From: SAR202 cluster bacterium
Lineage (GTDB): Bacteria; Chloroflexota; Dehalococcoidia; Lucifugimonadales; UBA3495
DNA length: 22,556 bases
Direction of reading: 5' to 3'
Assembly: GCA_009392095.1 (NCBI GenBank)
Contig: VFHF01000096.1
Coordinates: 1 to 22,556 of the forward strand
The translations under genes were made by a program, and so were the position numbers. How positions within the stretch are numbered: the stretch's first letter is position 1; every line of letters begins with the position of its first letter. The notes beneath the pieces are model-generated. The model ran no database searches, was not told where the DNA came from, and saw nothing but the letters and a program-made list of their open reading frames with translations. This document shows positions 14,923-22,556 of this stretch, piece after piece.

Positions 14923-16464
14923 ATGGCTGCTTATTGCCGTCCAATCCACCCATTGCATCATGCCGTATATCCAATGATAGAAAAACTTGCTGCCTGTTGT
15001 ACTGCACTGGGAACCGACGCCTATCTGGTGGGCGGGTTCGTTCGGGACTGGCTGCTTTCAGCCAGGCCAGGCCAAGACATTGACATCGCAGTGTCCGGAG
15101 ACTTTGAGGCCATCGCCAGGGAGATTGCCCGAGAGTTTGGCGGCACAGTTGTCCCATTGGGACCGGCGCACGGGGTCGTACGCGTAGCGGGTCAGAGAGA
15201 CGATGACGCGTGGCCATGGAACATTGATGTGGAAGGAATTTCCGGGACCATTGAAGAGGACCTAAGCCGGAGGGATTTCTCTGTCAACGCCATGGCCATT
15301 CCTTTGGCCGATTGGCCGTCGATGAAGTCGGTGATCGACCCATTAGGAGGCCGGGCTGACCTGGCAACTAAGACCATAAGGGCGTTAGGGCCAAAGGTCT
15401 TTCAAGACGACCCGGGCCGGTTGATGCGAGCCATTCGCTTGGCTGGACAGTTGAGGTTTCGGGTGGAGCCCGGCACCTCCAAGCGGATCGCCGCCGATTC
15501 CCGGTTGCTGGCCGATGTCTCTCCGGAGCGGGTCAGAGAGGAATTCTTGAAGATACTTTCATTAGACGGCGCCAAGGGGCAGTTGGAAGTGCTCGACCAC
15601 TTTAACCTCTTTGACCAAGTGGTGCCGGAGCTCCAGTCAGCCAAAGGCGTTGATCAACCGAATATGCATTATTGGGACGTTTGGGGACACACGATGCACG
15701 CGGTCGAGGCAGCGGAACTCATCACGAAAGGGCATCAGAACTCACCTATCTATTCCTGCGTGCCCTGGACTCAGGATAGCGAGGCCCACTTCAGCCAGCA
15801 TGCCACGGACGGTCACACACGGGGTACCGTGTTGAAGTTGGCTGCGCTGTTCCACGATGTGGCCAAACCCCAGACTAAGACCCAAGACGAAACAGGACGC
15901 ACTAGGTTCTTCGGCCATTCCGAGCAGGGCGCGGAGATCGCGACTGAACGCTTGACTCAGCTACGAGTCAGCGCCAAAGGCATCGAGATGGTGGCCAAGA
16001 TGGTGGAGCATCACCTTCGCCCTGCCGGTATGAAAGACGGCGACGAATGGCCTACAAATCGGGCGATTCATCGCTATTTTCGGGATGTGGGCGACGTCGC
16101 CATAGACACTTTGTACCTAAGTTTGGCCGATTATCTGGCGGCAAAAGGCCCAGAGTTGGTACATGAGGAATGGCTGAACCATGCTAGAATGATTGGACAT
16201 ATCCTCCACGTAGGCACCAGTGAGCCGGTTTCCCCCACGTCCACCCGCGTCATTACTGGGCACGACTTGTTAACCCATTTCAAGATTCAACCGGGGCCAG
16301 AGATTGGCGCCGTGTTGGAACGTGTCGAAGAAGCCCGGGCCGCTGGAGAGATCGAGACCAAGGAGCAAGCCCTGGAAATGGCTGCTAATGCACTGAGATA
16401 TCTGGCCGAACAACTGGCTACGGAAAGCTCAAATGGCGGGCTTCCGAGCGAAGGCCCACATTAG
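14923..16464 (+). CDS. cca: CCA-adding enzyme / tRNA nucleotidyltransferase with HD domain
   Basis: The product is 513 aa from ATG 14923, or 496 aa from ATG 14974; neither has a clear ribosome site, so the start is uncertain. This is a class II nucleotidyltransferase that builds or repairs the CCA end of tRNAs. Head-domain motifs are LVGGFVRDWLL, DIDIAV (metal-binding DxD), RRDFSVNAMAIPL and DDPGRLMRAIRLAGQLRFRV. A C-terminal HD phosphohydrolase-type domain contains KLAALFHDVAKPQTK and MVEHHLRPAGM. The HD segment is preceded by an insertion (about residues 275-310 from 14923) containing HYWDVWGHTMHAVEAAE. The local tRNA-Val gene already encodes CCA, so the role there would be repair. The stop lies three bases before secD, so the genes are probably translated together. 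Confidence 0.92.
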   Translation: MAAYCRPIHPLHHAVYPMIEKLAACCTALGTDAYLVGGFVRDWLLSARPGQDIDIAVSGDFEAIAREIAREFGGTVVPLGPAHGVVRVAGQRDDDAWPWNIDVEGISGTIEEDLSRRDFSVNAMAIPLADWPSMKSVIDPLGGRADLATKTIRALGPKVFQDDPGRLMRAIRLAGQLRFRVEPGTSKRIAADSRLLADVSPERVREEFLKILSLDGAKGQLEVLDHFNLFDQVVPELQSAKGVDQPNMHYWDVWGHTMHAVEAAELITKGHQNSPIYSCVPWTQDSEAHFSQHATDGHTRGTVLKLAALFHDVAKPQTKTQDETGRTRFFGHSEQGAEIATERLTQLRVSAKGIEMVAKMVEHHLRPAGMKDGDEWPTNRAIHRYFRDVGDVAIDTLYLSLADYLAAKGPELVHEEWLNHARMIGHILHVGTSEPVSPTSTRVITGHDLLTHFKIQPGPEIGAVLERVEEARAAGEIETKEQALEMAANALRYLAEQLATESSNGGLPSEGPH

Positions 16465-16467
16465 CCG

Positions 16468-18336
16468 ATGCGGTCTCGTAGTATTCGTCTTTCCATATCG
16501 ATCATCCTGATCCTGGGCATCGCCATCGCCGCCCTTGGGTTCAAAGATATTAATATCGACATTCCCGGATTCCCTCGGATCGAGAGGGATGGCACCGGGC
16601 CATTGGGGCTTAAACTTGGTCTCGACCTTACGGGTGGTGGCCACCTTGTCTACCAGGCCGATACCGGCACCAAGTTTGAAGTCACCTTTGCCGATGAAAT
16701 CCCCATCAATGGTCTGGTCACCACATTGCAAGACCTGCGGTTTGGCGATGACGACGACGAATTAGAAGGCCTGCAAGTAATCCCGATCAACTTAAACAAA
16801 TACCAGATTCGGACCGATATTCTGTTAGATAACGACCCTAGACGGACCGGCCTGAACGATGCCCTGGCGGAAGCCCATGGCCCGATCACCCTCTTTGAAA
16901 CCAGCGTCATCGACGAACCGACCTTGGACCAAATGAAGGGAGTGCTGGACAATATCACGGGCCGGGTCAACAGGTTCGGCACAGAAGAGCCGATCATCCA
17001 GATATTCGGTGAAGACCGGATCATCGTCCAGCTCCCCGGAGCAAGTGGCTCGGTCACCGAGATTTTGTTCGCCGAACCTGATCCTCAGGCAGACCCACCC
17101 GCGCCGGAAGTAGATATAGCAACGGAACTCCCGAGGGTGTTGGCCGAGGCTGGTTACGAAGACTTTGAGATCGACGTCAGAGACCGGTTGTTATACCGGG
17201 TTCGGTCGAACACCGTAAGTAGCGACATCCAAGGCCTCGCCCTCACAGCGTTGATGACGGAGATTGGCCCGGTGGCCCAATTTGGTGTAACCAGCGGGAT
17301 CGACGACGCAAAGGCGTTGATCGGCCAGACAGCGCTGTTGGAGTTCAAAGAGCGGACTTGTTCGGATAGCTCCTGTACGACATTTAGCGACGCTGACCTC
17401 GGTCTGACCGGTGATGACCTGTCTCGCGCCGAGGCATCCACGAACCAGGTTGGAGTCGGGTGGGTGGTGAACCTCCAGTTCAACGGCCGGGGCTCTGATA
17501 TCTTTTCCGACCTGACCCGCCGCATATCCACAGCTGAATCCCAGTTGACGAAACGGATCGCAATCATCATGGATGGCCGGACCCTACTCGCCCCGGTGGC
17601 CAGAGCCTGGATTCGCGATGGCCGCACTGTGATTTCCGGCAACTTCAACAGGGAGGAAGCCCGCTCCCTGGCAATCCAGATCGAATCCGGTAGCTTGGAC
17701 GTGCCGCTTAGGCTGATTCAAGAGAGCGATGTTGATGCCCTGCTGGGGTCAGAGTCACTGAAGAACAGTCTGATCGCTGGCTTGGTAGGTTTGGGGCTGG
17801 TCTTCATCTTCATGATAATTTACTACCGTATGGCCGGCGTGGTAGCGGCCTTCGCTCTGGTGTTCTACACCATCATAGTCCTGGCATTCTTCAAGATGAT
17901 TCCCATCACCTTGGAACTCGCACACATAGGTGGTTTCATCCTGTCCATCGGTATGGCTGTTGACGCCAACATCCTCATCTTCGAGCGCATGAAAGAAGAG
18001 GTCCGCATTGGCCGCACATTGGCTTCATCCATGGAAGTGGGATTCAGCCGTGCTTGGCCGGCCATCCGGGACAGCAACATTTCCACCATGATCACTTGTT
18101 TGGTACTGCTATGGTTTGGCGACCGTCTCGGCGGCGGCTTAGTAACCGGTGTGGCCATCAGCCTGTTCATCGGTGTTGCGGTCAGCATGTTCACCGCCGT
18201 GGTCGTTAGCCGGAACCTGTTGCAGTTGATGGCGTGGATCGGTCTGGGTGGAAAGATCAACCTCTTTACACCGGAGCCATTGTCGCGCTTCAACCAGGAA
18301 GCGACGCCGGTCCCGGCGGCGAGAGGAGGGCGCTAG
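16468..18336 (+). CDS. secD: Protein translocase subunit SecD
   Basis: The 622-aa inner-membrane protein pairs with SecF and uses the proton gradient to help SecYEG complete protein export. TM1 is at about 6-24. A large extracytoplasmic region follows, starting GLKLGLDLTGGGHLVYQAD (the SecD signature). Five more membrane segments lie between about 435 and 600. The conserved TM4-region motif GMAVDANILIFERMKEE (about 493-509) contains the Asp essential for proton use. An internal stretch (about 205-225) is rich in Asp and Pro. There is no ribosome site before ATG 16468, so translation is probably coupled to cca. The stop overlaps the secF start by one base. yajC, often upstream of secD, is not here. 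Confidence 0.96.
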   Translation: MRSRSIRLSISIILILGIAIAALGFKDINIDIPGFPRIERDGTGPLGLKLGLDLTGGGHLVYQADTGTKFEVTFADEIPINGLVTTLQDLRFGDDDDELEGLQVIPINLNKYQIRTDILLDNDPRRTGLNDALAEAHGPITLFETSVIDEPTLDQMKGVLDNITGRVNRFGTEEPIIQIFGEDRIIVQLPGASGSVTEILFAEPDPQADPPAPEVDIATELPRVLAEAGYEDFEIDVRDRLLYRVRSNTVSSDIQGLALTALMTEIGPVAQFGVTSGIDDAKALIGQTALLEFKERTCSDSSCTTFSDADLGLTGDDLSRAEASTNQVGVGWVVNLQFNGRGSDIFSDLTRRISTAESQLTKRIAIIMDGRTLLAPVARAWIRDGRTVISGNFNREEARSLAIQIESGSLDVPLRLIQESDVDALLGSESLKNSLIAGLVGLGLVFIFMIIYYRMAGVVAAFALVFYTIIVLAFFKMIPITLELAHIGGFILSIGMAVDANILIFERMKEEVRIGRTLASSMEVGFSRAWPAIRDSNISTMITCLVLLWFGDRLGGGLVTGVAISLFIGVAVSMFTAVVVSRNLLQLMAWIGLGGKINLFTPEPLSRFNQEATPVPAARGGR

Positions 18337-19319
18337 TGCTAGATATTGTAGGTAAACGAGGCTGGTACTTCGTCGTCTCTGCCATGGTGATCATCCCGGG
18401 CCTCATATCCATGATTATCGCGCCGGGCTGGATCACTGGGGATTCAGGCCTGAAGGCAGGCATCGATTTCAGCAGCGGATCGGTGATGAACGTTACCTTC
18501 CGCCAGCCGGTGGAGGAGGAAGACATCTGGAACCGCATGAATGAGCTCGGTCATTCCGAAGCGCTGATCCAGCGCATCGGCGGGACTAACTTCTTCATTA
18601 GGACCGAGATCTTGAAAGAAGCCATCGGTGATCAGCCTTCCGAGCGAGAGGTCATTGAAAGCGACCTAGAGTATTTTTTGGGCATGGAACGAGATCGGGT
18701 AGAGTTCGATACTGTTTCACCCATCGTGGCCCAAGAAACGGTTAAGACGGCTTTCTATGCCTTGGCCGCCGCGTCGGTCTTTATCCTGTTCTTCGTTTGG
18801 TACGCGTTCCGACGCGTGCCCAAAGCACACCGGTACGGGGTTAGCGCCATTCTGGCCCTGGTCCACGACCTGCTGATCATTCTCGGCATATTCTCGATCT
18901 TGGGCCGGGTCATCAACCTTGAAGTGAACTCCATGTTTATCGTTGGCCTGTTGATCGTGGCCGGTTACAGCGTGAATGACACCATCGTTGTGTTCGACCG
19001 AATCCGTGAAAACGTGTCACGCAGTCCTGACCGGGACCTGGCAACCATGGTTAACCTGAGCATCATGGAGAGTATGGGACGGTCGCTGAACACTAGCATC
19101 ACAACCTTGGTGGTATTGCTGGCCATGTTATTCATCGGAGGCAACAGCATCCGCGAGCTGCTTCTGGTGTTGGCTATCGGAGCGGTTGCGGGGACCTACA
19201 GCTCAATCTTCATCGCCAGCCAGTACTTGGTGATGTGGGACCGGGGAGAGATTGGCCGGTTCTTTAGGCGGCAACCGGCGGCAACAGCCACGATGTTGTG
19301 GCACCTGATCGGCCGTTAG
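18336..19319 (+). CDS. secF: Protein translocase subunit SecF
   Basis: The 327-aa partner of SecD starts at GTG 18336, which overlaps the secD stop (TAGTG), with AGGAGG at 18324-18329 six bases upstream. It has six membrane segments: TM1 near the start (YFVVSAMVIIPGLISMII), then a small extracytoplasmic domain, then five more from about residue 135. GLKAGIDFSSGSVMNVTF matches the family GIDFxGG motif with Ser in place of the first Gly. SVNDTIVVFDRIREN (about 210-224) is the conserved membrane motif with the functional Asp. The tight overlap points to equal synthesis of SecD and SecF. It is convergent with the alcohol dehydrogenase gene, with 26 bases between them. Confidence 0.96.
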   Translation: MLDIVGKRGWYFVVSAMVIIPGLISMIIAPGWITGDSGLKAGIDFSSGSVMNVTFRQPVEEEDIWNRMNELGHSEALIQRIGGTNFFIRTEILKEAIGDQPSEREVIESDLEYFLGMERDRVEFDTVSPIVAQETVKTAFYALAAASVFILFFVWYAFRRVPKAHRYGVSAILALVHDLLIILGIFSILGRVINLEVNSMFIVGLLIVAGYSVNDTIVVFDRIRENVSRSPDRDLATMVNLSIMESMGRSLNTSITTLVVLLAMLFIGGNSIRELLLVLAIGAVAGTYSSIFIASQYLVMWDRGEIGRFFRRQPAATATMLWHLIGR

Positions 19320-19345
19320 CCACCTGCAGTGGAGGATCATCCCGC

Positions 19346-20380
19346 TTAGGCGTCAGGCAATAGGACGATGCGTCCGGTGGGTCTACGCTCGGACACCATT
19401 CGGTAGGAATCGATGGCCTGCCCCAAGGGCAATTCCAAGTCTACAACAGCCCGTAGTTTGCCTTCCAGCGTCAATTTGGCCGCCCGTTCCACCGTTGCTC
19501 TTGAAACACCAGTTGCGCCCAAGACTTGGGCGTCGCGAAAGATGATTTCCGCTGGGTTCAAAGTGACGCTCTTTCCCAGTATCTCTCCAAGCAGTACCAA
19601 CCTGCCGTACTGGGCCAGGCTTCTGAGGGTCGAGGGGAACATGGCCGAGCCCACGGTGTCAATCACGACGTTGGCGCCTTCGTCTTCAGTCATGGCCATC
19701 ACCATCTCGGAGAAGTCCATGCCTTCGTCTCCCAAGACCTCATCGGCGCCCAACTCACGCAGGGAATCCTCCTTTTCCAGAGACGAAGAAACCGCCAGGA
19801 CACGTGCACCCAGCGCTGCCGCTGCTTGCACGGCATGAGTGCCTAGCCCACCGCCCGCGCCTGTGACCACCACCGTTTCTCCGAAGGCCACCTGGGCAGT
19901 TGTCTCAACCGCCTGGAGGGCGACACCCATGGGGCAAGACAATAGCGCCGCACCGATTGGGTCGATCCCTTCAGGCAATTTCACCAGACTGTGTTCCGAG
20001 AGCGCAACGAATTCTGCGAACCCTCCGTTGCAGCCGTGCCCGATGCCCTCTCCGAACCGGCACCGGTGCTCACGTCCGTTGGTGCAACGGTCGCATTTAC
20101 CACAGGCGTCAGTGAGGATGCTGACGACCCGGTCACCCTTAGTCAGTCCGGTGACATTCAGGCCGGTCTTTTCGATCACCCCTGAAATCTCGTGACCTAG
20201 GATGATACCCGGCGCGACTCCCCTGCGTAGAACTCCGGCTATCACCGACCGGTCATGGTGGCAAAACCCGCAAGCGGTAACCCGCACCAGCGCTTGGCCA
20301 ACTCCGGTTTCGGGCGTGGGTACGTCTATCACCTCTAGGACAGGCGAGTCGCCAGATTTCTGCACGGAAAGGGCTCTCAT
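19346..20380 (-). CDS. Zinc-dependent alcohol dehydrogenase family protein (MDR)
   Basis: The 344-aa cytoplasmic oxidoreductase of the medium-chain dehydrogenase/reductase superfamily has likely catalytic zinc ligands Cys37 (CGFCHHD), His63-Glu64 (GHEISGVIE) and Cys149 (LLSCPMGVALQAV). The structural zinc lobe carries four Cys at 93, 96, 99 and 107 (CGKCDRC...C). The NAD(P) loop GAGGGLGTHAVQAA is at about 174-187. The sequence resembles acryloyl-CoA-reductase/alcohol-dehydrogenase-like members, but the substrate cannot be fixed. ATG 20380 lies only eight bases after a perfect TATAAT, so the mRNA is probably leaderless. The gene is divergent from the endonuclease IV operon. Confidence 0.92.
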   Translation of the reverse strand: MRALSVQKSGDSPVLEVIDVPTPETGVGQALVRVTACGFCHHDRSVIAGVLRRGVAPGIILGHEISGVIEKTGLNVTGLTKGDRVVSILTDACGKCDRCTNGREHRCRFGEGIGHGCNGGFAEFVALSEHSLVKLPEGIDPIGAALLSCPMGVALQAVETTAQVAFGETVVVTGAGGGLGTHAVQAAAALGARVLAVSSSLEKEDSLRELGADEVLGDEGMDFSEMVMAMTEDEGANVVIDTVGSAMFPSTLRSLAQYGRLVLLGEILGKSVTLNPAEIIFRDAQVLGATGVSRATVERAAKLTLEGKLRAVVDLELPLGQAIDSYRMVSERRPTGRIVLLPDA

Positions 20381-20388
20381 ACCGGCAG

Positions 20389-20417
20389 ATTATATTCCTA
20401 AGAACGTATACCGCCAA
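20389..20417 (-). promoter_or_regulatory. Leaderless promoter of the alcohol dehydrogenase gene
   Basis: On the minus strand TTGGCG (20417-20412), a 17-base spacer and TATAAT (20394-20389) stand eight bases before ATG 20380. Transcription should therefore start at the A of the start codon or within a base or two. No ribosome-binding sequence is present. Confidence 0.7.
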
Positions 20418-20441
20418 TGCGGCGCTAACGTATAATTGGCG
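20403..20441. promoter_or_regulatory. Divergent control region with inverted and direct repeats
   Basis: CGCCAAT (20412-20418) and ATTGGCG (20435-20441) form a 7-bp inverted repeat. AACGTATA occurs at 20403-20410 and again at 20427-20434, 24 bases apart. The inverted repeat covers the minus-strand -35 box and the end of a plus-strand TATAAT (20431-20436), which is a candidate -10 box for the endonuclease operon. A protein bound here could act on both promoters. Confidence 0.45.
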
Positions 20442-20518
20442 ATGCTCGACCGGCCTGTACAGGCTCGCATTGGGTTTCGGTGGGGGCTGGAAGGCGTCGG
20501 AATTTATCGGGAGTTCAT

Positions 20519-21376
20519 ATGAAGATCGGGGCCCATGTTTCCACGGCCGGAGGCATCAGCAACGCGGTGGCCAGAGGGCAGGAGATCGGTTGTGAGGCGA
20601 TCCAGATCTTTGGCTCGTCGCCCCAGGCTTGGGCCTTTAAACCCGTTCCTGGGGAGCAGATTGAGCGCTTTAAACAGGGTCTTATAAACGCCGGTATAGG
20701 CTCGGTATTCCTACACGCCATCTATCTCATCAATCTGGGGACGCCCAACGAGGAAACGTTGCAGAAAGGCATCGACTCATTGATCAACTATATGAATCTG
20801 GCGGCTGACATTGGGGCTGACGGAGTCATCGTGCACCCTGGGAGCCACGGCGGCCGGGGTTTTGAAGCAGTGTTACCTCAGGCGGCCGAGGCCATCAAGA
20901 CTGTCTTAGACACCGCTCCTGAGGGGCCTTGTTTGGCAGTGGAGAACATGGCTGGCATGGGCCAGCATATCGGTGCAAAGTTCGACGAACTGGGCTGGAT
21001 ATTGGACGCGGTGGACAGTCCCCGATTGAAGATATGCCTGGATACACAGCACGCCTTTGCCGCCGGATATGACCTGACCAATCCCCAGGGGATACAGGCC
21101 ATGTTGGCTGAATTGGACTCGGGTCCTGGCAGCGCTAACGTAGCGGCAGTCCACGCCAACGATTCCAAACGGGTCTGCGGTTCCGGAGTGGACCGGCACG
21201 ACAACATTGGTGATGGCTTCATCGGAGAAGAAGGCTTTGCCGCCATCATGGCCAATTCTGCTTTCGCCGAAGTGCCATTCTTGTTGGAAGTTCCGGGTTT
21301 CGAGGGCAAAGGCCCAGACCAGCAGAACATGGATATTCTGAAGAAGATCAGATCGCAGGTTGGGCTTTCCAGTTGA
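20519..21376 (+). CDS. nfo: Endonuclease IV (AP endonuclease)
   Basis: The 285-aa enzyme cuts DNA 5' of abasic sites and removes blocked 3' ends in base-excision repair. ATG 20519 has GGGAG at 20509-20513, five bases upstream, and gives the typical beginning MKIGAHVSTAGG. The three-metal site is complete: His66, His106 (VIVHPGSHGG), Glu142 (LAVENMAGMG), Asp175 and His178 (CLDTQHAFAAGYD, with Gln where many members have Cys), His212 (VHANDSK), Asp225-x-His227 (DRHDNIG) and Glu257 (LLEVPG). The length equals E. coli Nfo. Its stop lies five bases before the next gene, so translation is probably coupled. Confidence 0.96.
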   Translation: MKIGAHVSTAGGISNAVARGQEIGCEAIQIFGSSPQAWAFKPVPGEQIERFKQGLINAGIGSVFLHAIYLINLGTPNEETLQKGIDSLINYMNLAADIGADGVIVHPGSHGGRGFEAVLPQAAEAIKTVLDTAPEGPCLAVENMAGMGQHIGAKFDELGWILDAVDSPRLKICLDTQHAFAAGYDLTNPQGIQAMLAELDSGPGSANVAAVHANDSKRVCGSGVDRHDNIGDGFIGEEGFAAIMANSAFAEVPFLLEVPGFEGKGPDQQNMDILKKIRSQVGLSS

Positions 21377-21381
21377 TCAAT

Positions 21382-21741
21382 ATGACCAACCGGGAGTTCG
21401 TGCGGCTCGTGCGCCAAGCGTACCGGGAGATGCCCGACCACGTGATTCAGGCTCTGGACAACGTGGATGTGGTGGTCGAAGAATGGCCCGGACCTGACGA
21501 GGAAGACCTATTGGGCGGGGAAGGTACTCTCTTTGGACTCTACAGCGGCGTCCCACTGACTGACCGAGAGGGCGGAGACCCAATGTTGCCGGACCGCATC
21601 GCCATCTACCGTCAGCCCATTCTGCGAAGCTGTTCCAGCAGGACGGAGGCTGAACACGAGATCAAAGTGACCCTTTGGCATGAGATCGGGCATTATCTGG
21701 GCATGAGTGAGGATGACTTGCACCGGCTTGGGTACGGCTAA
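21382..21741 (+). CDS. Small zincin-type metallopeptidase family protein
   Basis: The 119-aa product starts at ATG 21382; an in-frame TTG at 21373, overlapping the nfo stop, is the alternative. It resembles the small predicted zinc-peptidase family (Zincin_1): an N-terminal helix (REFVRLVRQAYREMP), LDNVDVVVEEWP, LFGLYSGVPLTDR, DRIAIYRQPI and, near the end, the zinc motif HEIGHYLGMSEDDLHRLGY. HExxH and a downstream acidic residue are intact, so it may be active, but no substrate is known for the family. There is no signal peptide. There is no ribosome site, so it likely depends on translation of nfo. Its stop overlaps the pgpA start by one base. Confidence 0.85.
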   Translation: MTNREFVRLVRQAYREMPDHVIQALDNVDVVVEEWPGPDEEDLLGGEGTLFGLYSGVPLTDREGGDPMLPDRIAIYRQPILRSCSSRTEAEHEIKVTLWHEIGHYLGMSEDDLHRLGYG

Positions 21742-22202
21742 TGACAACCGTGCTTAGCCGGGCCGGATGGGCCATGGGCACCGGGATGGGCATTGGTCTG
21801 GCCCCCCTCGCACCGGCCACCGTGGCTAGCTTAGCTGCAGTACTGCTCTACGGCTTCTCCCCCCTTGATGAAGATTCGATCGGATTCTTCCTTCTGTGCG
21901 GACTGGGGTTCTTGGTCGGGATATGGGCCTGCCAGACTCTAATCACTGAGGCCGACTACGACCCCAAGAGGGCAGTCTGGGACGAGTTCGCCGGGATGTG
22001 GATCACCTGCCTGTTCCTGCCCAAGACCTTTGCCTGGCTCGTGGCGGCATTCATCGTGTTCCGTGTGCTGGACATCCTGAAACCGTGGCCGATTCGGCGC
22101 TTCGAAGGTCTGCCCGGCGGACTGGGAATCATGGCCGACGACCTAGCGGCTGGGGTGGTTGGGGCAGTCGGATTAAACGTTGTCTACAGGGTGTTTAACT
22201 AG
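21741..22202 (+). CDS. pgpA: Phosphatidylglycerophosphatase A
   Basis: The 153-aa inner-membrane enzyme dephosphorylates phosphatidylglycerol phosphate to phosphatidylglycerol. ATG 21741 overlaps the preceding stop (TAATG). Family motifs are GMGIGLAPLAPATVASL (a variant of GxGxxPxAPGTxGSL, with Ala for Gly), DPKRAVWDEFAGMWIT with the catalytic-type acidic pair, FRVLDILKPWPIRRFE, and GIMADDLAAGV with the conserved DD-AG. Four hydrophobic segments are visible. It closes the nfo-zincin-pgpA transcription unit. Confidence 0.93.
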   Translation: MTTVLSRAGWAMGTGMGIGLAPLAPATVASLAAVLLYGFSPLDEDSIGFFLLCGLGFLVGIWACQTLITEADYDPKRAVWDEFAGMWITCLFLPKTFAWLVAAFIVFRVLDILKPWPIRRFEGLPGGLGIMADDLAAGVVGAVGLNVVYRVFN

Positions 22203-22225
22203 GCGGCATTGGATAGCCTGGAACT

Positions 22226-22254
22226 TTGTAGGCAAAAAACGCGGTTGCTATACG
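22226..22254 (+). promoter_or_regulatory. Upstream copy of a tandem promoter
   Basis: TTGTAG (22226-22231), a 17-base spacer and TATACG (22249-22254). The spacer edge contains GGCAAAAAACGC (22231-22242), which recurs exactly in the downstream copy 54 bases later. Confidence 0.4.
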
Positions 22255-22278
22255 CCCTTGCAGCCGAGCCTGGTTTCA

Positions 22279-22307
22279 TTGCCCGGCAAAAAACGCTATG
22301 TTATACT
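22279..22307 (+). promoter_or_regulatory. Main promoter of the right-end gene
   Basis: TTGCCC (22279-22284), a 17-base spacer and TATACT (22302-22307), with TGT directly before the -10 box (extended -10). Transcription would start near 22314. The spacer begins with GGCAAAAAACGC (22285-22296), the same 12-mer as in the upstream copy. Confidence 0.6.
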
Positions 22308-22313
22308 TGGATA

Positions 22314-22457
22314 AGCATCAACCCGACCCTCTTTCTAGCTTCGGCTTAGGCGTCAGACTAGCCAGATGGCGGGGATTTTGCGGGTCACGCCGTCGTCCTG
22401 CGGCAGACTCTCGGACGTAACCAGCCAGACCGGCTGGTAAAAGGAAATGTATAGTCT
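22314..22457 (+). other. Long 5' leader with hairpins
   Basis: About 145 nt separate the proposed transcript start from the coding start. CCAGCC/GGCTGG (22421-22426/22432-22437) and CGTCC/GGACG (22394-22398/22413-22417) can form hairpins, the former ending four bases before AAGGA (22441-22445). A five-codon frame beginning at ATG 22447 ends at TAG 22462-22464, across the main start. This is the form of a structured regulatory leader, but I do not recognise a known riboswitch or ribosomal-protein leader. Confidence 0.35.
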
Positions 22458-22556
22458 ATGGTAGAGTCCCTGGAATTACCTGAGGAGCCAACACCGGAAG
22501 AACCCCAAGCGACAGAGGCAGCTCCGACTCCTGCCACAGCCGATGTTACTGAACCA
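22458..22556 (+). CDS. Unidentified gene, 5' part only
   Basis: ATG 22458 opens a frame of 33 codons that runs off the window. AAGGA at 22441-22445 is a rather distant ribosome site (12 bases). The residues are almost only Glu, Pro, Ala and Thr (MVESLELPEEPTPEEPQATE and onward), a disordered acidic start with no signal peptide. The strong tandem promoter and long leader suggest a highly expressed, regulated product. A ribosomal or translation protein with an N-terminal extension is one possibility, but no domain is visible. Confidence 0.65.
   Translation, partial: MVESLELPEEPTPEEPQATEAAPTPATADVTEP

Noticed and set aside
19344..22356. Exact 13-base match GCTTAGGCGTCAG at 19344-19356 and 22344-22356
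   Set aside because: A few 13-base matches are expected by chance in a window of this size; there is no extension and no shared context.
1..22556. CRISPR array, insertion sequence, prophage or toxin-antitoxin genes
   Set aside because: No regularly spaced repeats, transposase or integrase motifs, terminal inverted repeats or small paired genes were found on either strand.

Overview
The window carries about 20 protein genes, one tRNA gene and the remains of at least one broken gene. It looks like a bacterial chromosome of the Chloroflexota, most plausibly a SAR202/Dehalococcoidia-like lineage. This is an inference from gene style: frequent TTG/GTG starts, a luciferase-like flavin monooxygenase, acidic tails on housekeeping proteins and some apparently leaderless genes. 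No rRNA or other phylogenetic marker is present to prove it. No phage, insertion sequence or CRISPR array is visible.

Layout. 1-1740: a TPR-type protein with a very acidic tail, then about 780 bases without an intact gene, holding a decayed response-regulator receiver gene and an unidentified C-terminal coding fragment. 1741-3039: a two-gene polyamine operon, S-adenosylmethionine decarboxylase (speD) followed by an aminopropyltransferase whose motifs resemble thermospermine synthase (ACL5) more than classical spermidine synthase. A perfect 24-bp inverted repeat follows. 3189-7243 (minus strand): acetyl-CoA synthetase followed, 37 bases after its stop codon, by an unusual single polypeptide that joins a DapA-family aldolase, an MfnB-family furan-phosphate synthase and a TusA-like sulfur-carrier domain. 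7431-10137: a DHA2-type MFS exporter and the flavin monooxygenase. 10145-10696 (minus): a GNAT acetyltransferase.

10783-19319 is a housekeeping block on the plus strand: tRNA-Val(GAC), ribosomal protein L19 with a 105-residue extension, PriA helicase, peptide deformylase with an acidic tail, CCA-adding enzyme, SecD and SecF. 19346-20380 (minus) is a zinc alcohol dehydrogenase whose promoter implies a leaderless mRNA. It diverges from an operon of endonuclease IV, a small zincin metallopeptidase and phosphatidylglycerophosphatase A (20519-22202). The window ends with a tandemly repeated promoter, a leader of about 145 nt and the first 33 codons of an unidentified gene.

The most unusual item is the three-domain DapA-MfnB-TusA fusion. 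It would place aldolase chemistry, furan-phosphate formation from triose phosphate and sulfur transfer on one chain, next to acetate activation. Secondary points of interest are the ACL5-like polyamine enzyme, a tRNA-Val with C instead of U at position 33, and the tandem promoter repeat at the right end.
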